A stretch of DNA of 64,000 nt from an uncultured Lachnospiraceae bacterium (GTDB lineage Bacteria > Bacillota > Clostridia > Lachnospirales > Lachnospiraceae): the NCBI GenBank assembly GCA_944381405.1, contig CALWLA010000004.1, positions 41,822 through 105,821 of the forward strand. The letters run 5' to 3'. The position numbers and the translations under genes are program-made. The notes beneath the pieces are model-generated. The model had not been told where the DNA came from and made no database searches. It worked only from the letters and a program-made list of their open reading frames with translations. Shown one piece after another: positions 25,727-33,427 of this stretch (the stretch's first letter is position 1; each line of letters opens with the position of its first letter).

Positions 25727-25792
25727 GGCGGTCCCTTCCCCATATGGAAATGTCAAAGCGGAGGGCGGTCCCTTCCCCGTAGGGAGATGTCA
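25727..25792 (+). repeat. Two-copy 37-bp-period tandem repeat
   Basis: The 29-base units at 25727-25755 and 25764-25792 match at 26 positions. Both open with GGCGGTCCCTTCCCC and end with ATGTCA. Each contains a small stem (TTCC/GGAA in the first, TCCC/GGGA in the second). It lies in the 265-bp gap between murE and the next promoter. Confidence 0.7.
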
Positions 25793-25820
25793 GAAATGTA
25801 TGGAGACCCCCACGAAAATA

Positions 25821-25849
25821 TTGACACAAAGTCATAATGGAATTATAAT
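25821..25849 (+). promoter_or_regulatory. Perfect consensus sigma-A promoter
   Basis: TTGACA (25821-25826), 17 bp, TATAAT (25844-25849). Both hexamers match consensus exactly. It serves the secreted transglutaminase-like gene and probably the SGNH gene behind it. Confidence 0.92.
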
Positions 25850-25905
25850 TTTCCATATTGTTTTATGCACTTTTACAAAATAATCAGACACAAAGGGGAA
25901 ACGAG

Positions 25906-26754
25906 ATGAAAAAGGCAATGAAGGCCGGACTGACAGGGCTCCTGCTTTCCCTGGCTGCATCCTCCGCGGTGCTGGCGGGTGAGGCGGCTCCTTCCGTGAT
26001 CTACAGCGGCAGCGCCGGGGTAGAGGAACCGGGTCCCGGCACCAGCCGGTGGATCCAGGATGACCGGGGCTGGTGGTTCCGGCATGACGACGGCGGCTAT
26101 ACCAGCGGCGGCTGGGAGCAGATCGGCGGCAAGTGGTATTGCTTCGATCAGGAGGGCTACATGCTGGCAGAGACCTGGGTGGATGGCGAAGAAGGAAAGC
26201 GCTACCGCTTAGGCGCAGACGGCGCCATGCTCACCTCCCAGGAGATCGAGGTGGATGGTCAGAAATATACCATCGAGGAGGATGGCAACGCCGTGGCCCA
26301 GGCACCGCCCAAATCAGAGGCGGAGCTGCAGGCGGAGGCCATCGCAGCCAATATCGTGGGACAGATCACCAACAGCAGCATGTCAAAGCCCCAGAAGGCC
26401 AACGCCATCTACAACTGGGTCCGGGGCAGCATGACCTATTCCCACAGCGGCCCCAAGGGGGATCCGGCGGAGGCAGCGCTTTACGGCTTCCGGCGGGGAT
26501 ACGGAAACTGCTATGAATACTACGCCATGTCCAAATATCTTCTGGAGGCGGCGGGAATGCCCAACATCATGGTCACCAGAGCCTCCGACGGAGATCATTT
26601 CTGGAACCTGGTGAACGTGGACGGCGCCTGGTATCATTTTGACACCACCCCAAGGCGTACCGGCGGCAGATGGTGCCTTGTTACCACAGGAACCTTAAGA
26701 GGCACCTGGGGCGCTCACAATTTCGACGTAGCGGCTTATCCGCAGACCCCATAA
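25906..26754 (+). CDS. Secreted transglutaminase-like protein with cell-wall-binding repeats
   Basis: ATG 25906 follows AAAGGGG. The 282-residue protein has a signal peptide (about 1-25, cleavage near VLAG-E). Choline-binding-type aromatic repeats occupy about 45-110 (RGWWFRHDDGGYTSGGW, IGGKWYCFDQEGYM). A transglutaminase/protease-like domain follows (about 145-282) whose triad is visible as Cys202 in YGNCYEYY, His231 in GDHFWN and Asp246 in YHFDTT. It probably acts at the cell surface on wall-linked protein or peptide, by cross-linking, cleavage or deamidation; the reaction is not resolvable. It heads the envelope locus that continues to 32202. Confidence 0.85.
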   Translation: MKKAMKAGLTGLLLSLAASSAVLAGEAAPSVIYSGSAGVEEPGPGTSRWIQDDRGWWFRHDDGGYTSGGWEQIGGKWYCFDQEGYMLAETWVDGEEGKRYRLGADGAMLTSQEIEVDGQKYTIEEDGNAVAQAPPKSEAELQAEAIAANIVGQITNSSMSKPQKANAIYNWVRGSMTYSHSGPKGDPAEAALYGFRRGYGNCYEYYAMSKYLLEAAGMPNIMVTRASDGDHFWNLVNVDGAWYHFDTTPRRTGGRWCLVTTGTLRGTWGAHNFDVAAYPQTP

Positions 26755-26770
26755 GGGGAGGACAGGCTGC

Positions 26771-27874
26771 ATGGAGGAACAGAGAGAAAAGAAAAACCCG
26801 CCTGTTTCCGGGGCAGGCATCCTGCGGATGCTGCTGATCCTGTTTCTGGCGGCGGCAGCGTTTCTGTTTTTCGCCCAGCGGATCCTGATGCCAAAATATA
26901 CCGGCAGCGTCATCGAGGGCTGTTTTACGGAGGAATATTACCGGGAGGAATATCCCCATGAGCTTCTGATCATCGGAAACTGCGAGTCCTATGAGAACAT
27001 TTCCACCATGGAGCTCTGGGAGGAATATGGCATCACCTCCTTTATCCGGGGAAATTCCAATCAGCTGATCCCCCAGTCCTATTATCTGCTGCGGGAGGCG
27101 CTGGAGTATGAGACCCCGAAGGTGGTGCTCCTCAATATCCAGGCCATGACCATCCCGGAGCAGGACACGGAAAGCTACAACCGTATGGTGTTTGACGGTA
27201 TGCGCTGGTCCAAAAACAAGCTTGAGGCGATCCTGGAGACCAAAATGGAGGAGGAGCATCTGACGGAATACCTGTTTCCGCTGCTCCGCTATCATGACCG
27301 GTGGAAGGAGCTTACGGCAGAGGATTTCCGGTATGCCTTTCAGGAAAGGCCGGAGAGGAGCTACAACGGCTACTATCTGCGGGCGGACATCCGTCCCTAT
27401 ACGGAATTCCCGGCAGAACGGAGAAAGCCGGATTATACCTTTCCGGAGAATAACTACGAGTATCTGGACAGGATCGAAGCTCTGTGCCGGGAAAAGGGCA
27501 TTGCCCTTGTGCTGATGAAGGCCCCGAGCCTTTATCCGGAGTGGCCGGAGCCCTACGAGGAGCAGGTGGAGGCCTATGCAAAGGAACACGGGCTTTTGTA
27601 CCTGAACACGCTGGAGGAGGCGGAGGCCATCGGACTGGATTTTTTCACGGACACCTACGACGAGGGACTGCATCTCAATGTATACGGCGCGGAAAAGGTC
27701 TCCCAGTGGCTTGGCCCGATCCTTAAGGAACGGTACGGGCTTTCAGACCAGCGGAGCGACAGCCGGGTGGCGGCGGTTTACAACGAGAAGCTGGACCGGT
27801 ACGAGGCGGAAAAAGAGGCTCAGCGGAAAGAATTCGAGGAGCTGGGCTATATCAGCAAATTTCAGAACGATTGA
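26771..27874 (+). CDS. Membrane-anchored SGNH/DltD-like protein of an acyl-transfer locus
   Basis: The 367-residue product has one N-terminal membrane anchor (about residues 18-37) and an extracytoplasmic domain. It begins HELLIIGNCESYENIS, which occupies the place of the SGNH nucleophile block, and ends with DEGLHLNVYGAEKVSQW, the typical DxxH block of SGNH/DltD/AlgX-like proteins. These partners of MBOAT proteins hand acyl groups to envelope polymers. The sequence next to the presumed Ser is unusual (GNCES), so catalysis is not certain. It lies 16 bp after the transglutaminase-like gene, with an MBOAT and an ACP gene close downstream. Confidence 0.75.
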   Translation: MEEQREKKNPPVSGAGILRMLLILFLAAAAFLFFAQRILMPKYTGSVIEGCFTEEYYREEYPHELLIIGNCESYENISTMELWEEYGITSFIRGNSNQLIPQSYYLLREALEYETPKVVLLNIQAMTIPEQDTESYNRMVFDGMRWSKNKLEAILETKMEEEHLTEYLFPLLRYHDRWKELTAEDFRYAFQERPERSYNGYYLRADIRPYTEFPAERRKPDYTFPENNYEYLDRIEALCREKGIALVLMKAPSLYPEWPEPYEEQVEAYAKEHGLLYLNTLEEAEAIGLDFFTDTYDEGLHLNVYGAEKVSQWLGPILKERYGLSDQRSDSRVAAVYNEKLDRYEAEKEAQRKEFEELGYISKFQND

Positions 27875-27908
27875 GGAAACGAACATATCACAAAGGGAGG
27901 TTAAAGAT

Positions 27909-28412
27909 ATGAAACTTATGAAAAAAATGGCGTCGGCGGCAGCGGCAATGCTCATGGCATCTGCAATGATCTTCAGCGCATATGCGGCCCAGAAGACCGC
28001 TTATCAGTTCACCTACAACGAGAAGCAGGTAACGGTGGGCCAGGATGCAGACGATGCTCTGAAGCTCCTGGGAAAGGCAGAGGATGAGAAAACGCTGAAC
28101 AACTGCGCGGCAGGAAACGGCGCTGCCAAGGATATGGCTTATATGTACAAGGATTTCGATCTGACCGTCAGCACCAATGAAAAGGGCAAGGAGATCGTCT
28201 GGGATATCAACTTCAAGACCGACAAGGTCCAGACCGAGGAAGGCCTGAAGATCGGCGATACCCCCGCAAAAGTAAAACAGCTTTATCCTTCCGCTAAGGA
28301 GAACTACGGCCTCTATACCGCAACCCTGGGCAATACTCAGGTGATCGTCGACTGCGGCATGAAGAACGATAAGGTAGTGGGAATCTCCTATCAGTACTAC
28401 GAAGCGAAGTAA
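27909..28412 (+). CDS. Secreted protein of unknown function in the acyl-transfer locus
   Basis: ATG 27909 follows GGGAGGT. The 167-residue product has a clear signal peptide (about 1-26, cleavage after AYA). The mature domain starts YQFTYNEKQVTVGQDADDALKLLGKA, followed by NCAAGNGAAKDMAYMYKDFDLTV. I have seen this arrangement in secreted Lachnospiraceae proteins of unknown role, and the two-part repeat (VGQDADDALKLLG and IGDTPAKVKQLYP) recalls BLIP/SmpA-like folds. A strong terminator follows, so it ends the transcript started at 25821. Confidence 0.7.
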   Translation: MKLMKKMASAAAAMLMASAMIFSAYAAQKTAYQFTYNEKQVTVGQDADDALKLLGKAEDEKTLNNCAAGNGAAKDMAYMYKDFDLTVSTNEKGKEIVWDINFKTDKVQTEEGLKIGDTPAKVKQLYPSAKENYGLYTATLGNTQVIVDCGMKNDKVVGISYQYYEAK

Positions 28413-28425
28413 GAGATCGCACAAG

Positions 28426-28458
28426 GGGAGCTGCCTTTTTGGGGCGGCTCCCTTTTTT
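28426..28458 (+). terminator. Intrinsic terminator
   Basis: GGGAGCTGCC (28426-28435) pairs with GGCGGCTCCC (28443-28452, one G-U), then TTTTTT. Confidence 0.88.
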
Positions 28459-28480
28459 GCAGACAGGCAGGTGAACAGGC

Positions 28481-30316
28481 ATGAGAGAACTGGAATTTCC
28501 TTTTGACCCCAATGAGATCCTGAAGCGGAAAAAGCAGCTGAGACGCAGGCTTCTGGAAAAGGGGGAAACCAGGATCAAAAAGCGGATCGCCATACTGGGC
28601 GGCTCCACCACCCATGACATTATGCTGGTGCTGGAGCTTTTTCTGCTGAATGACGGCATCGAGCCGGAATTTTATGAATGCGAATACGGAAAATACTGGG
28701 AGGACGTGATGTTCGATAACCCGGAGCTCAGGGACTTTGGGCCGGAGCTGGTATATATCCACACCTCCCTGAGAAACATCCCAGAAACCGCCTTTCCGGC
28801 GCTGCCGGATACCAAGGAGGCGGTGGAGGAAAAGCTTGCGGAGCGGATGAACCATTTTACAGTGCTCTGGGACAAGCTGCTTACGGAATATCACTGCGCC
28901 GTGATCCAGGACAATTTTGAAAAGCCCTACTACCGGCTTCTGGGAAATATGGACGGCTGGGACTTTAGGGGCAGGACCCATTTTGCGGCGGAGCTGAACC
29001 GGCGTTTCGGAGCGTATGCCCAGACCCACGAAAATTTCTATATCAACGACGTGGACTGGCTTTCCGCCGACTACGGTCTGAGCCGGTGGGATGATCCCTC
29101 CTACTGGCACATGTACAAATACAGCCCGGCGGTTCCGGCGATTCCCTATCTGGCAAAAAGCGCCGCCGCCATCATCAAGGCGGTTTACGGCAAGAACAAA
29201 AAGGCTCTGGTGCTGGATCTGGACAACACCCTCTGGGGCGGCATCGTGGGAGACGACGGGCCGGAGAACATCGAGATCGGCATGGAAACGGGCATGGCTG
29301 AGATCTACACGGAATTCCAGCGGTATCTCAAGGCCCACAAGGATCTGGGCATCCTGCTTACGGTGGATTCCAAAAACGAAATGGAAAATGCCCTGGCGGG
29401 CCTGTCCCGGGAGGACAGCGTGCTCCGGCCGGAGGATTTCCTTTTGATCAAGGCCAACTGGGAGCCCAAGGACCGGAATGCCCTGGCCATCGCCCAGGAG
29501 CTTAACATCGGCAGCGATGCCCTGGTGTTCGTGGACGATAATCCGGCGGAACGGCACATCGTCCGGGAGCAGCTTCCCGGAGCGGCGGTGCCGGATATTT
29601 CCGAAGGGCAGACGCCCCTTCCGGAGCAGTACGTCCGCATCCTGGACCGGTCCCAGTTCTTTGAACCGGTGCGGATATCCGGGGACGACCTCAGGCGGGG
29701 AGAGATGTACGCCCAAAATCTGAAGCGAAAGGCGGCGGAGGCCTCCTTTGCAGATTACGGCGACTATCTGCGCTCTCTAAAGATGGAGGCGGAGATTGCA
29801 GCCTTTGCTCCCATGTATATGGGGCGTATCGCCCAGCTGACCAATAAGTCCAACCAGTTCAACCTCACCACCCGGCGCTTTACCCAGCCGGAGATCGAGG
29901 AGATGGCCCAGGACAGCCGCTATGTGACCCTCTACGGCAGGCTTTCCGACAAATTCGGAGATAACGGCGTGGTGGCGGTGACCGCAGGCAGGCTCCTGGA
30001 ACCGGAGGCGGGCCAGGAAGCGGCGGATACGCTGGATATTTTCCTCTGGCTGATGAGCTGCAGGGTGCTGAAGCGGGGCATGGAGGACGCCATGCTGGAC
30101 GCCCTGGCAGTGACCTGCCGGAAGCGGGGCCTTCGGAGGCTTGTGGGCCATTATTATCCCACGGCCAAAAACCGCATGGTAAAAGATTTTTATCAGGAAA
30201 TGGGCTTTACGCTCCTTTCCGAGGATGAGGAAGGCAACAAGACCTATGAGCTGCTGCTTTCCGGCTATCAGGACAGGAATCAGGCGATCTCCCTGAGAGA
30301 AGGGCCGGAGACATAA
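28481..30316 (+). CDS. FkbH-like HAD-IIIC protein (acyl/glyceryl-ACP forming)
   Basis: The 611-residue protein has the FkbH architecture. The N-terminal SGNH-like domain (about 30-235) opens with ILGGSTTHD (Ser42). The HAD phosphatase domain (about 240-365) has LDLDNTLWGG (Asp246, Asp248, Thr250) and VFVDDNPAER. A C-terminal GNAT-like domain (about 400-595) contains LTNKSNQFNLTTRRF. Characterised FkbH enzymes take 1,3-bisphosphoglycerate, remove phosphate and load a glyceryl group on an ACP. An ACP gene follows directly and then an MBOAT gene. No methoxymalonate genes or polyketide synthase are near, so the group is probably used elsewhere. Confidence 0.88.
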   Translation: MRELEFPFDPNEILKRKKQLRRRLLEKGETRIKKRIAILGGSTTHDIMLVLELFLLNDGIEPEFYECEYGKYWEDVMFDNPELRDFGPELVYIHTSLRNIPETAFPALPDTKEAVEEKLAERMNHFTVLWDKLLTEYHCAVIQDNFEKPYYRLLGNMDGWDFRGRTHFAAELNRRFGAYAQTHENFYINDVDWLSADYGLSRWDDPSYWHMYKYSPAVPAIPYLAKSAAAIIKAVYGKNKKALVLDLDNTLWGGIVGDDGPENIEIGMETGMAEIYTEFQRYLKAHKDLGILLTVDSKNEMENALAGLSREDSVLRPEDFLLIKANWEPKDRNALAIAQELNIGSDALVFVDDNPAERHIVREQLPGAAVPDISEGQTPLPEQYVRILDRSQFFEPVRISGDDLRRGEMYAQNLKRKAAEASFADYGDYLRSLKMEAEIAAFAPMYMGRIAQLTNKSNQFNLTTRRFTQPEIEEMAQDSRYVTLYGRLSDKFGDNGVVAVTAGRLLEPEAGQEAADTLDIFLWLMSCRVLKRGMEDAMLDALAVTCRKRGLRRLVGHYYPTAKNRMVKDFYQEMGFTLLSEDEEGNKTYELLLSGYQDRNQAISLREGPET

Positions 30317-30335
30317 CTGCAGCAGAGATACAAAG

Positions 30336-30356
30336 GCCGGAAGCCAGGCTTCCGGC
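30336..30356 (+). other. Intercistronic hairpin before the ACP gene
   Basis: GCCGGAAGC (30336-30344) and GCTTCCGGC (30348-30356) form a perfect stem with a 3-nt loop and no T-run. It may separate FkbH and ACP expression levels. Confidence 0.5.
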
Positions 30357-30384
30357 AAAGAACGATCAAAAGGGATGGTAGAGT

Positions 30385-30624
30385 ATGAGCAGAGAAGAGG
30401 TTTTTCAGAAATTAAACGAGGTATTCCGGGAGGAATTTGACGACGAGGAGATCGTGGTAAGGGAGGACACCACCGCAAAGGATATCGAGGGCTGGGACAG
30501 CCTGGAGCATATTGATCTCATCGCCGCGGTGGAGGACGCATTTTCCGTGCATTTTTCCATGGCGGAGGTGACCTCCATGAAGAACGTGGGGGAAATGGCT
30601 GACAGGATCATGGAAAAGATGTAA
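30385..30624 (+). CDS. Acyl carrier protein (dedicated, DltC-like role)
   Basis: The 79-residue acidic protein is a classic phosphopantetheine carrier. The attachment site is GWDSLEHIDL with Ser39, followed by an amphipathic helix with FSVHFSMAEVTSMKNV. It sits between the FkbH-like gene and the MBOAT gene, not in a fatty-acid cluster, so it most likely carries the group loaded by the FkbH-like enzyme and presents it to the MBOAT protein. Size and sequence also fit D-alanyl carrier proteins, but no DltA-like ligase is present. Confidence 0.92.
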   Translation: MSREEVFQKLNEVFREEFDDEEIVVREDTTAKDIEGWDSLEHIDLIAAVEDAFSVHFSMAEVTSMKNVGEMADRIMEKM

Positions 30625-30639
30625 GGCAGGAAGGGTATC

Positions 30640-32202
30640 ATGAGCTATACAAGCTATGGATTTCTAATGCTGGTGCTGATCTCCTTGCTGCTGTATTACA
30701 GCTTCCGGGGAAGATTTCAGAATCTGGTGCTGCTTTTTGCCAGCATCCTTTTCATCCTGTGGGCAGGCGGGCTTTCGTCCCTGTTTTTCATCGCCCTGTC
30801 GGCTGCCATCAGCTTTCTTGCGGGAATTGCCATGGACCGGGCGCAGGCGGGCAGGAAAAAAGCCGTGTATGTGCTGGCCATGCTGGCCCAGGGCGGCATG
30901 CTGGCGGTGTTCAAGTACCTGAATTTTCCAGGCTATACCATGCTGGCCCTTCACGAGCTGCGGGGCCTGGAATACGAATTTACTGCCATGGAGCTTGCTG
31001 CGCCCCTGGGGATCTCCTTTTACGCCCTGATGCAGATGGGCTACCTGACGGACGTTTACTGGGGACGGATCCCCCATGCGTCGTCTCCAGTTTCCTATGG
31101 GGTCTTTTCATCCCTGTTCCTGCATATCATACAGGGACCCATCGACCGCTACGGACAGCTCGCAGGGCCCCTTTCGGAACGGCGGCGCTTCCAGGCGGAA
31201 AACCTGCTGAACGGCCTGACCCGGCTTCTGTGGGGCCTCTTTAAAAAGCTGGTGCTTTCGGAGCGGCTGGCGGTATTCGTCAATGGGATCTACGGGGATC
31301 TGGAGGTCTATAACGGAAGCTATCTGGTCTTTGCGGCTATCTGCTACAGCCTGCAGCTTTATACGGATTTTTCCGGCTGCATGGATATGGTGTTGGGAAC
31401 CGGAGAGCTCTTTGGCATCCGGCTTACGGAAAATTTCAAACAGCCCTTTTTCTCTCGCTCCGATGCGGAGTTCTGGCGGCGCTGGCACATTTCCCTGGGC
31501 AACTGGTTCCGGGACTATCTCATGTATCCCTTGCTTCGGACCGAGGCCTTCAAGCGCCTTGGAAAGTTCGGGAAAAAGCTCTTCGGCAAAAAGCAGGGAA
31601 AGAAGCTGCCCCTGTGCGTCGGGCTTTTCATCGTGTGGTTCCTGTTGGGTCTCTGGCACGGCGGCATGTGGACCTTCATCATCGGCTCCGGCCTTCTGCA
31701 CTGCACCTACATGATCCTTGCGGAGATCTTTGAGCCGGCCTTCCAGCGCTTCTATAAGGCCACGGGCCTGGATCGGGAAAACCGTATCTGGCGCGCCTTT
31801 CAGATGCTCCGGACCTTTGTGCTGGTAAGCGCAGGCTTTGTGTTCTTCCGGTCGGATTCCCTCACCATGGCCTTTCAGATCTTCCGGGGCATGGGAACGC
31901 CCAACGGAGGACTGTTTACAGCCGAGGGCTTCTGGGAGCTTGGCATGGCCCCGGCGGACCTTTGGGTGCTGGTGCTGGGACTTCTGCTGCTCTTTGCCGT
32001 ATCCAGGAAGCTGGAGCAGACGGAGGAGATCGCCTCTGTGGGAATGGAAGAGGGCAGGGACCAGGCTTCCTTCGGGGAGCGGCTTCTGGCAGTCCCCCTG
32101 CACCGGGCAGTGTTTGCAACAGCCCTCTTTCTGATGGTCGTGCTGTGGGGCTTTTACGGACAGGGCTATGACGCGGCTTCCTTTATCTATTCCAGATTTT
32201 AA
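30640..32202 (+). CDS. MBOAT-family membrane O-acyltransferase (DltB/AlgI-like)
   Basis: The 520-residue membrane protein has about 12 hydrophobic segments. It carries the MBOAT motifs EFWRRWHISLGNWFRDYL (His283) and the catalytic-histidine motif GLWHGGMWTF (His340). Family members take acyl groups from a cytoplasmic thioester donor and pass them across the membrane to sugars or lipoteichoic acid. With the ACP 16 bp upstream, the donor is probably an acyl-ACP. The last 70 residues include an acidic cytoplasmic loop before the final span. The acceptor polymer is unknown. Confidence 0.93.
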   Translation: MSYTSYGFLMLVLISLLLYYSFRGRFQNLVLLFASILFILWAGGLSSLFFIALSAAISFLAGIAMDRAQAGRKKAVYVLAMLAQGGMLAVFKYLNFPGYTMLALHELRGLEYEFTAMELAAPLGISFYALMQMGYLTDVYWGRIPHASSPVSYGVFSSLFLHIIQGPIDRYGQLAGPLSERRRFQAENLLNGLTRLLWGLFKKLVLSERLAVFVNGIYGDLEVYNGSYLVFAAICYSLQLYTDFSGCMDMVLGTGELFGIRLTENFKQPFFSRSDAEFWRRWHISLGNWFRDYLMYPLLRTEAFKRLGKFGKKLFGKKQGKKLPLCVGLFIVWFLLGLWHGGMWTFIIGSGLLHCTYMILAEIFEPAFQRFYKATGLDRENRIWRAFQMLRTFVLVSAGFVFFRSDSLTMAFQIFRGMGTPNGGLFTAEGFWELGMAPADLWVLVLGLLLLFAVSRKLEQTEEIASVGMEEGRDQASFGERLLAVPLHRAVFATALFLMVVLWGFYGQGYDAASFIYSRF

Positions 32203-32220
32203 TATGACGCGAGGAGGATT

Positions 32221-33345
32221 ATGAACAAAAAGGATCAGACAGAGCTGAAAAAGCAGTTTAACAGAAAGCAGAAGTGCATCGCACGGATCTGCGGCTGCTA
32301 TCTTGATATCGACGGAAACAAAAAGCTGACCTACGGCACCAATTTTCTGAACATTCCGGAGGAAGAGGACCTGAAGTACATGAAGATCCTTTCCTCCGTG
32401 ATCTCCGGAAGGTTGGGACGGCAGCTTCACAACTGCGCCTACGATACCCGGGAGGAAATGCACGGGGATATGCACAGGCTCCTGATGGGGCTGCGGGATT
32501 CGGAGCTTAAGGATGAAAATCTGCTGGAGCTTTTTTACGACAGGATGATCGAACAGCTCCATAAGGAGAGCAATTACCTGATCCTGCTGGCCTACGGGGC
32601 CTACGACGTGCCGGTAAAGGGAGAGGACGGCTTTACCCAGCAGGGAGAGTCGGACACGGTGTACCGGTATCTGATCTGCGCGGTATGTCCCGTGAACCTG
32701 GCGGACAGCGCCTTAAGCTACAACGAGGCCCACAACAGCATCGAAAGCCGTTTCCGGGACTGGATCGTAGACATGCCGGAACGGGGATTTCTGTTCCCTG
32801 CCTTTACGGACCGGGCACCGGATATCCATACCCTGATGTACTATGTGAAAAAAAGCGCCATGCTGGAGGAAAGCTTCCTGACGGATACCTTCGGCCTGGC
32901 GGAGCCTGTTCCGGACAAGGCGGAAAAGGAAGCCTTTCACGAGCTGCTGAGCGAGATCTCCAGAGAAGACAAGGTAGGCCTTGATGTGGTGAACGGCATC
33001 CATGAGGAGCTGGCCAGGGAGCTGGAGGCTCATCAGGAGGACGCGGTTCCCTTTGAGCTTTCCAAGGGAGAGCTGAAAAACGTGCTGGAGCGGGGCGGCA
33101 TGGACGTTTCCGCCTGCAGCGAGTTCGACGAGCTGTACCGGGAATGCTGCGGAGACCGGGGCCTGACTGCGGAAAATATCGTGCAGCACAAAAAGCTGGA
33201 TATCCGCATCCGGAACATCCGCTTGAGCGTCCCCCAGGAAGAAGCGGGATTTCTGGAGACCCGCATCGTAGACGGAAAGAAATGCCTGGTGATCACCGCT
33301 GACGACGATATGACCGTAAACGGCGTGCCGGTGGATATCCGGTAA
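32221..33345 (+). CDS. DUF4317 family protein
   Basis: The 374-residue soluble protein begins MNKKDQTELKKQFNRKQKCI, and contains CGCYLDIDGNKKLTYGTNFLNIPEEE and the NSIESRFRDWIVDMPERGFLFPAF segment that I recognise as DUF4317, a family common in Lachnospiraceae and without a known function. There is no signal peptide or membrane segment. It follows the MBOAT gene by 18 bp with its own GAGGAGG site, so it may share that transcript although a functional link is not evident. Confidence 0.82.
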   Translation: MNKKDQTELKKQFNRKQKCIARICGCYLDIDGNKKLTYGTNFLNIPEEEDLKYMKILSSVISGRLGRQLHNCAYDTREEMHGDMHRLLMGLRDSELKDENLLELFYDRMIEQLHKESNYLILLAYGAYDVPVKGEDGFTQQGESDTVYRYLICAVCPVNLADSALSYNEAHNSIESRFRDWIVDMPERGFLFPAFTDRAPDIHTLMYYVKKSAMLEESFLTDTFGLAEPVPDKAEKEAFHELLSEISREDKVGLDVVNGIHEELARELEAHQEDAVPFELSKGELKNVLERGGMDVSACSEFDELYRECCGDRGLTAENIVQHKKLDIRIRNIRLSVPQEEAGFLETRIVDGKKCLVITADDDMTVNGVPVDIR

Positions 33346-33359
33346 ACTGCGCTGCGGAC

Positions 33360-33388
33360 TGGACAGATCCATCAGAAGCCTTTATGAT
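33360..33388 (+). promoter_or_regulatory. Promoter of the PepC-like gene
   Basis: TGGACA (33360-33365), 17 bp, TATGAT (33383-33388), 40 bp before the start codon. Confidence 0.65.
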
Positions 33389-33427
33389 AGAAGCAGAAAA
33401 CTTTGCAGAAGGAGGAGAGGAAACATT

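Noticed and set aside
25727..25792. CRISPR array
   Set aside because: Only two imperfect units with an 8-bp spacer and no cas genes nearby.
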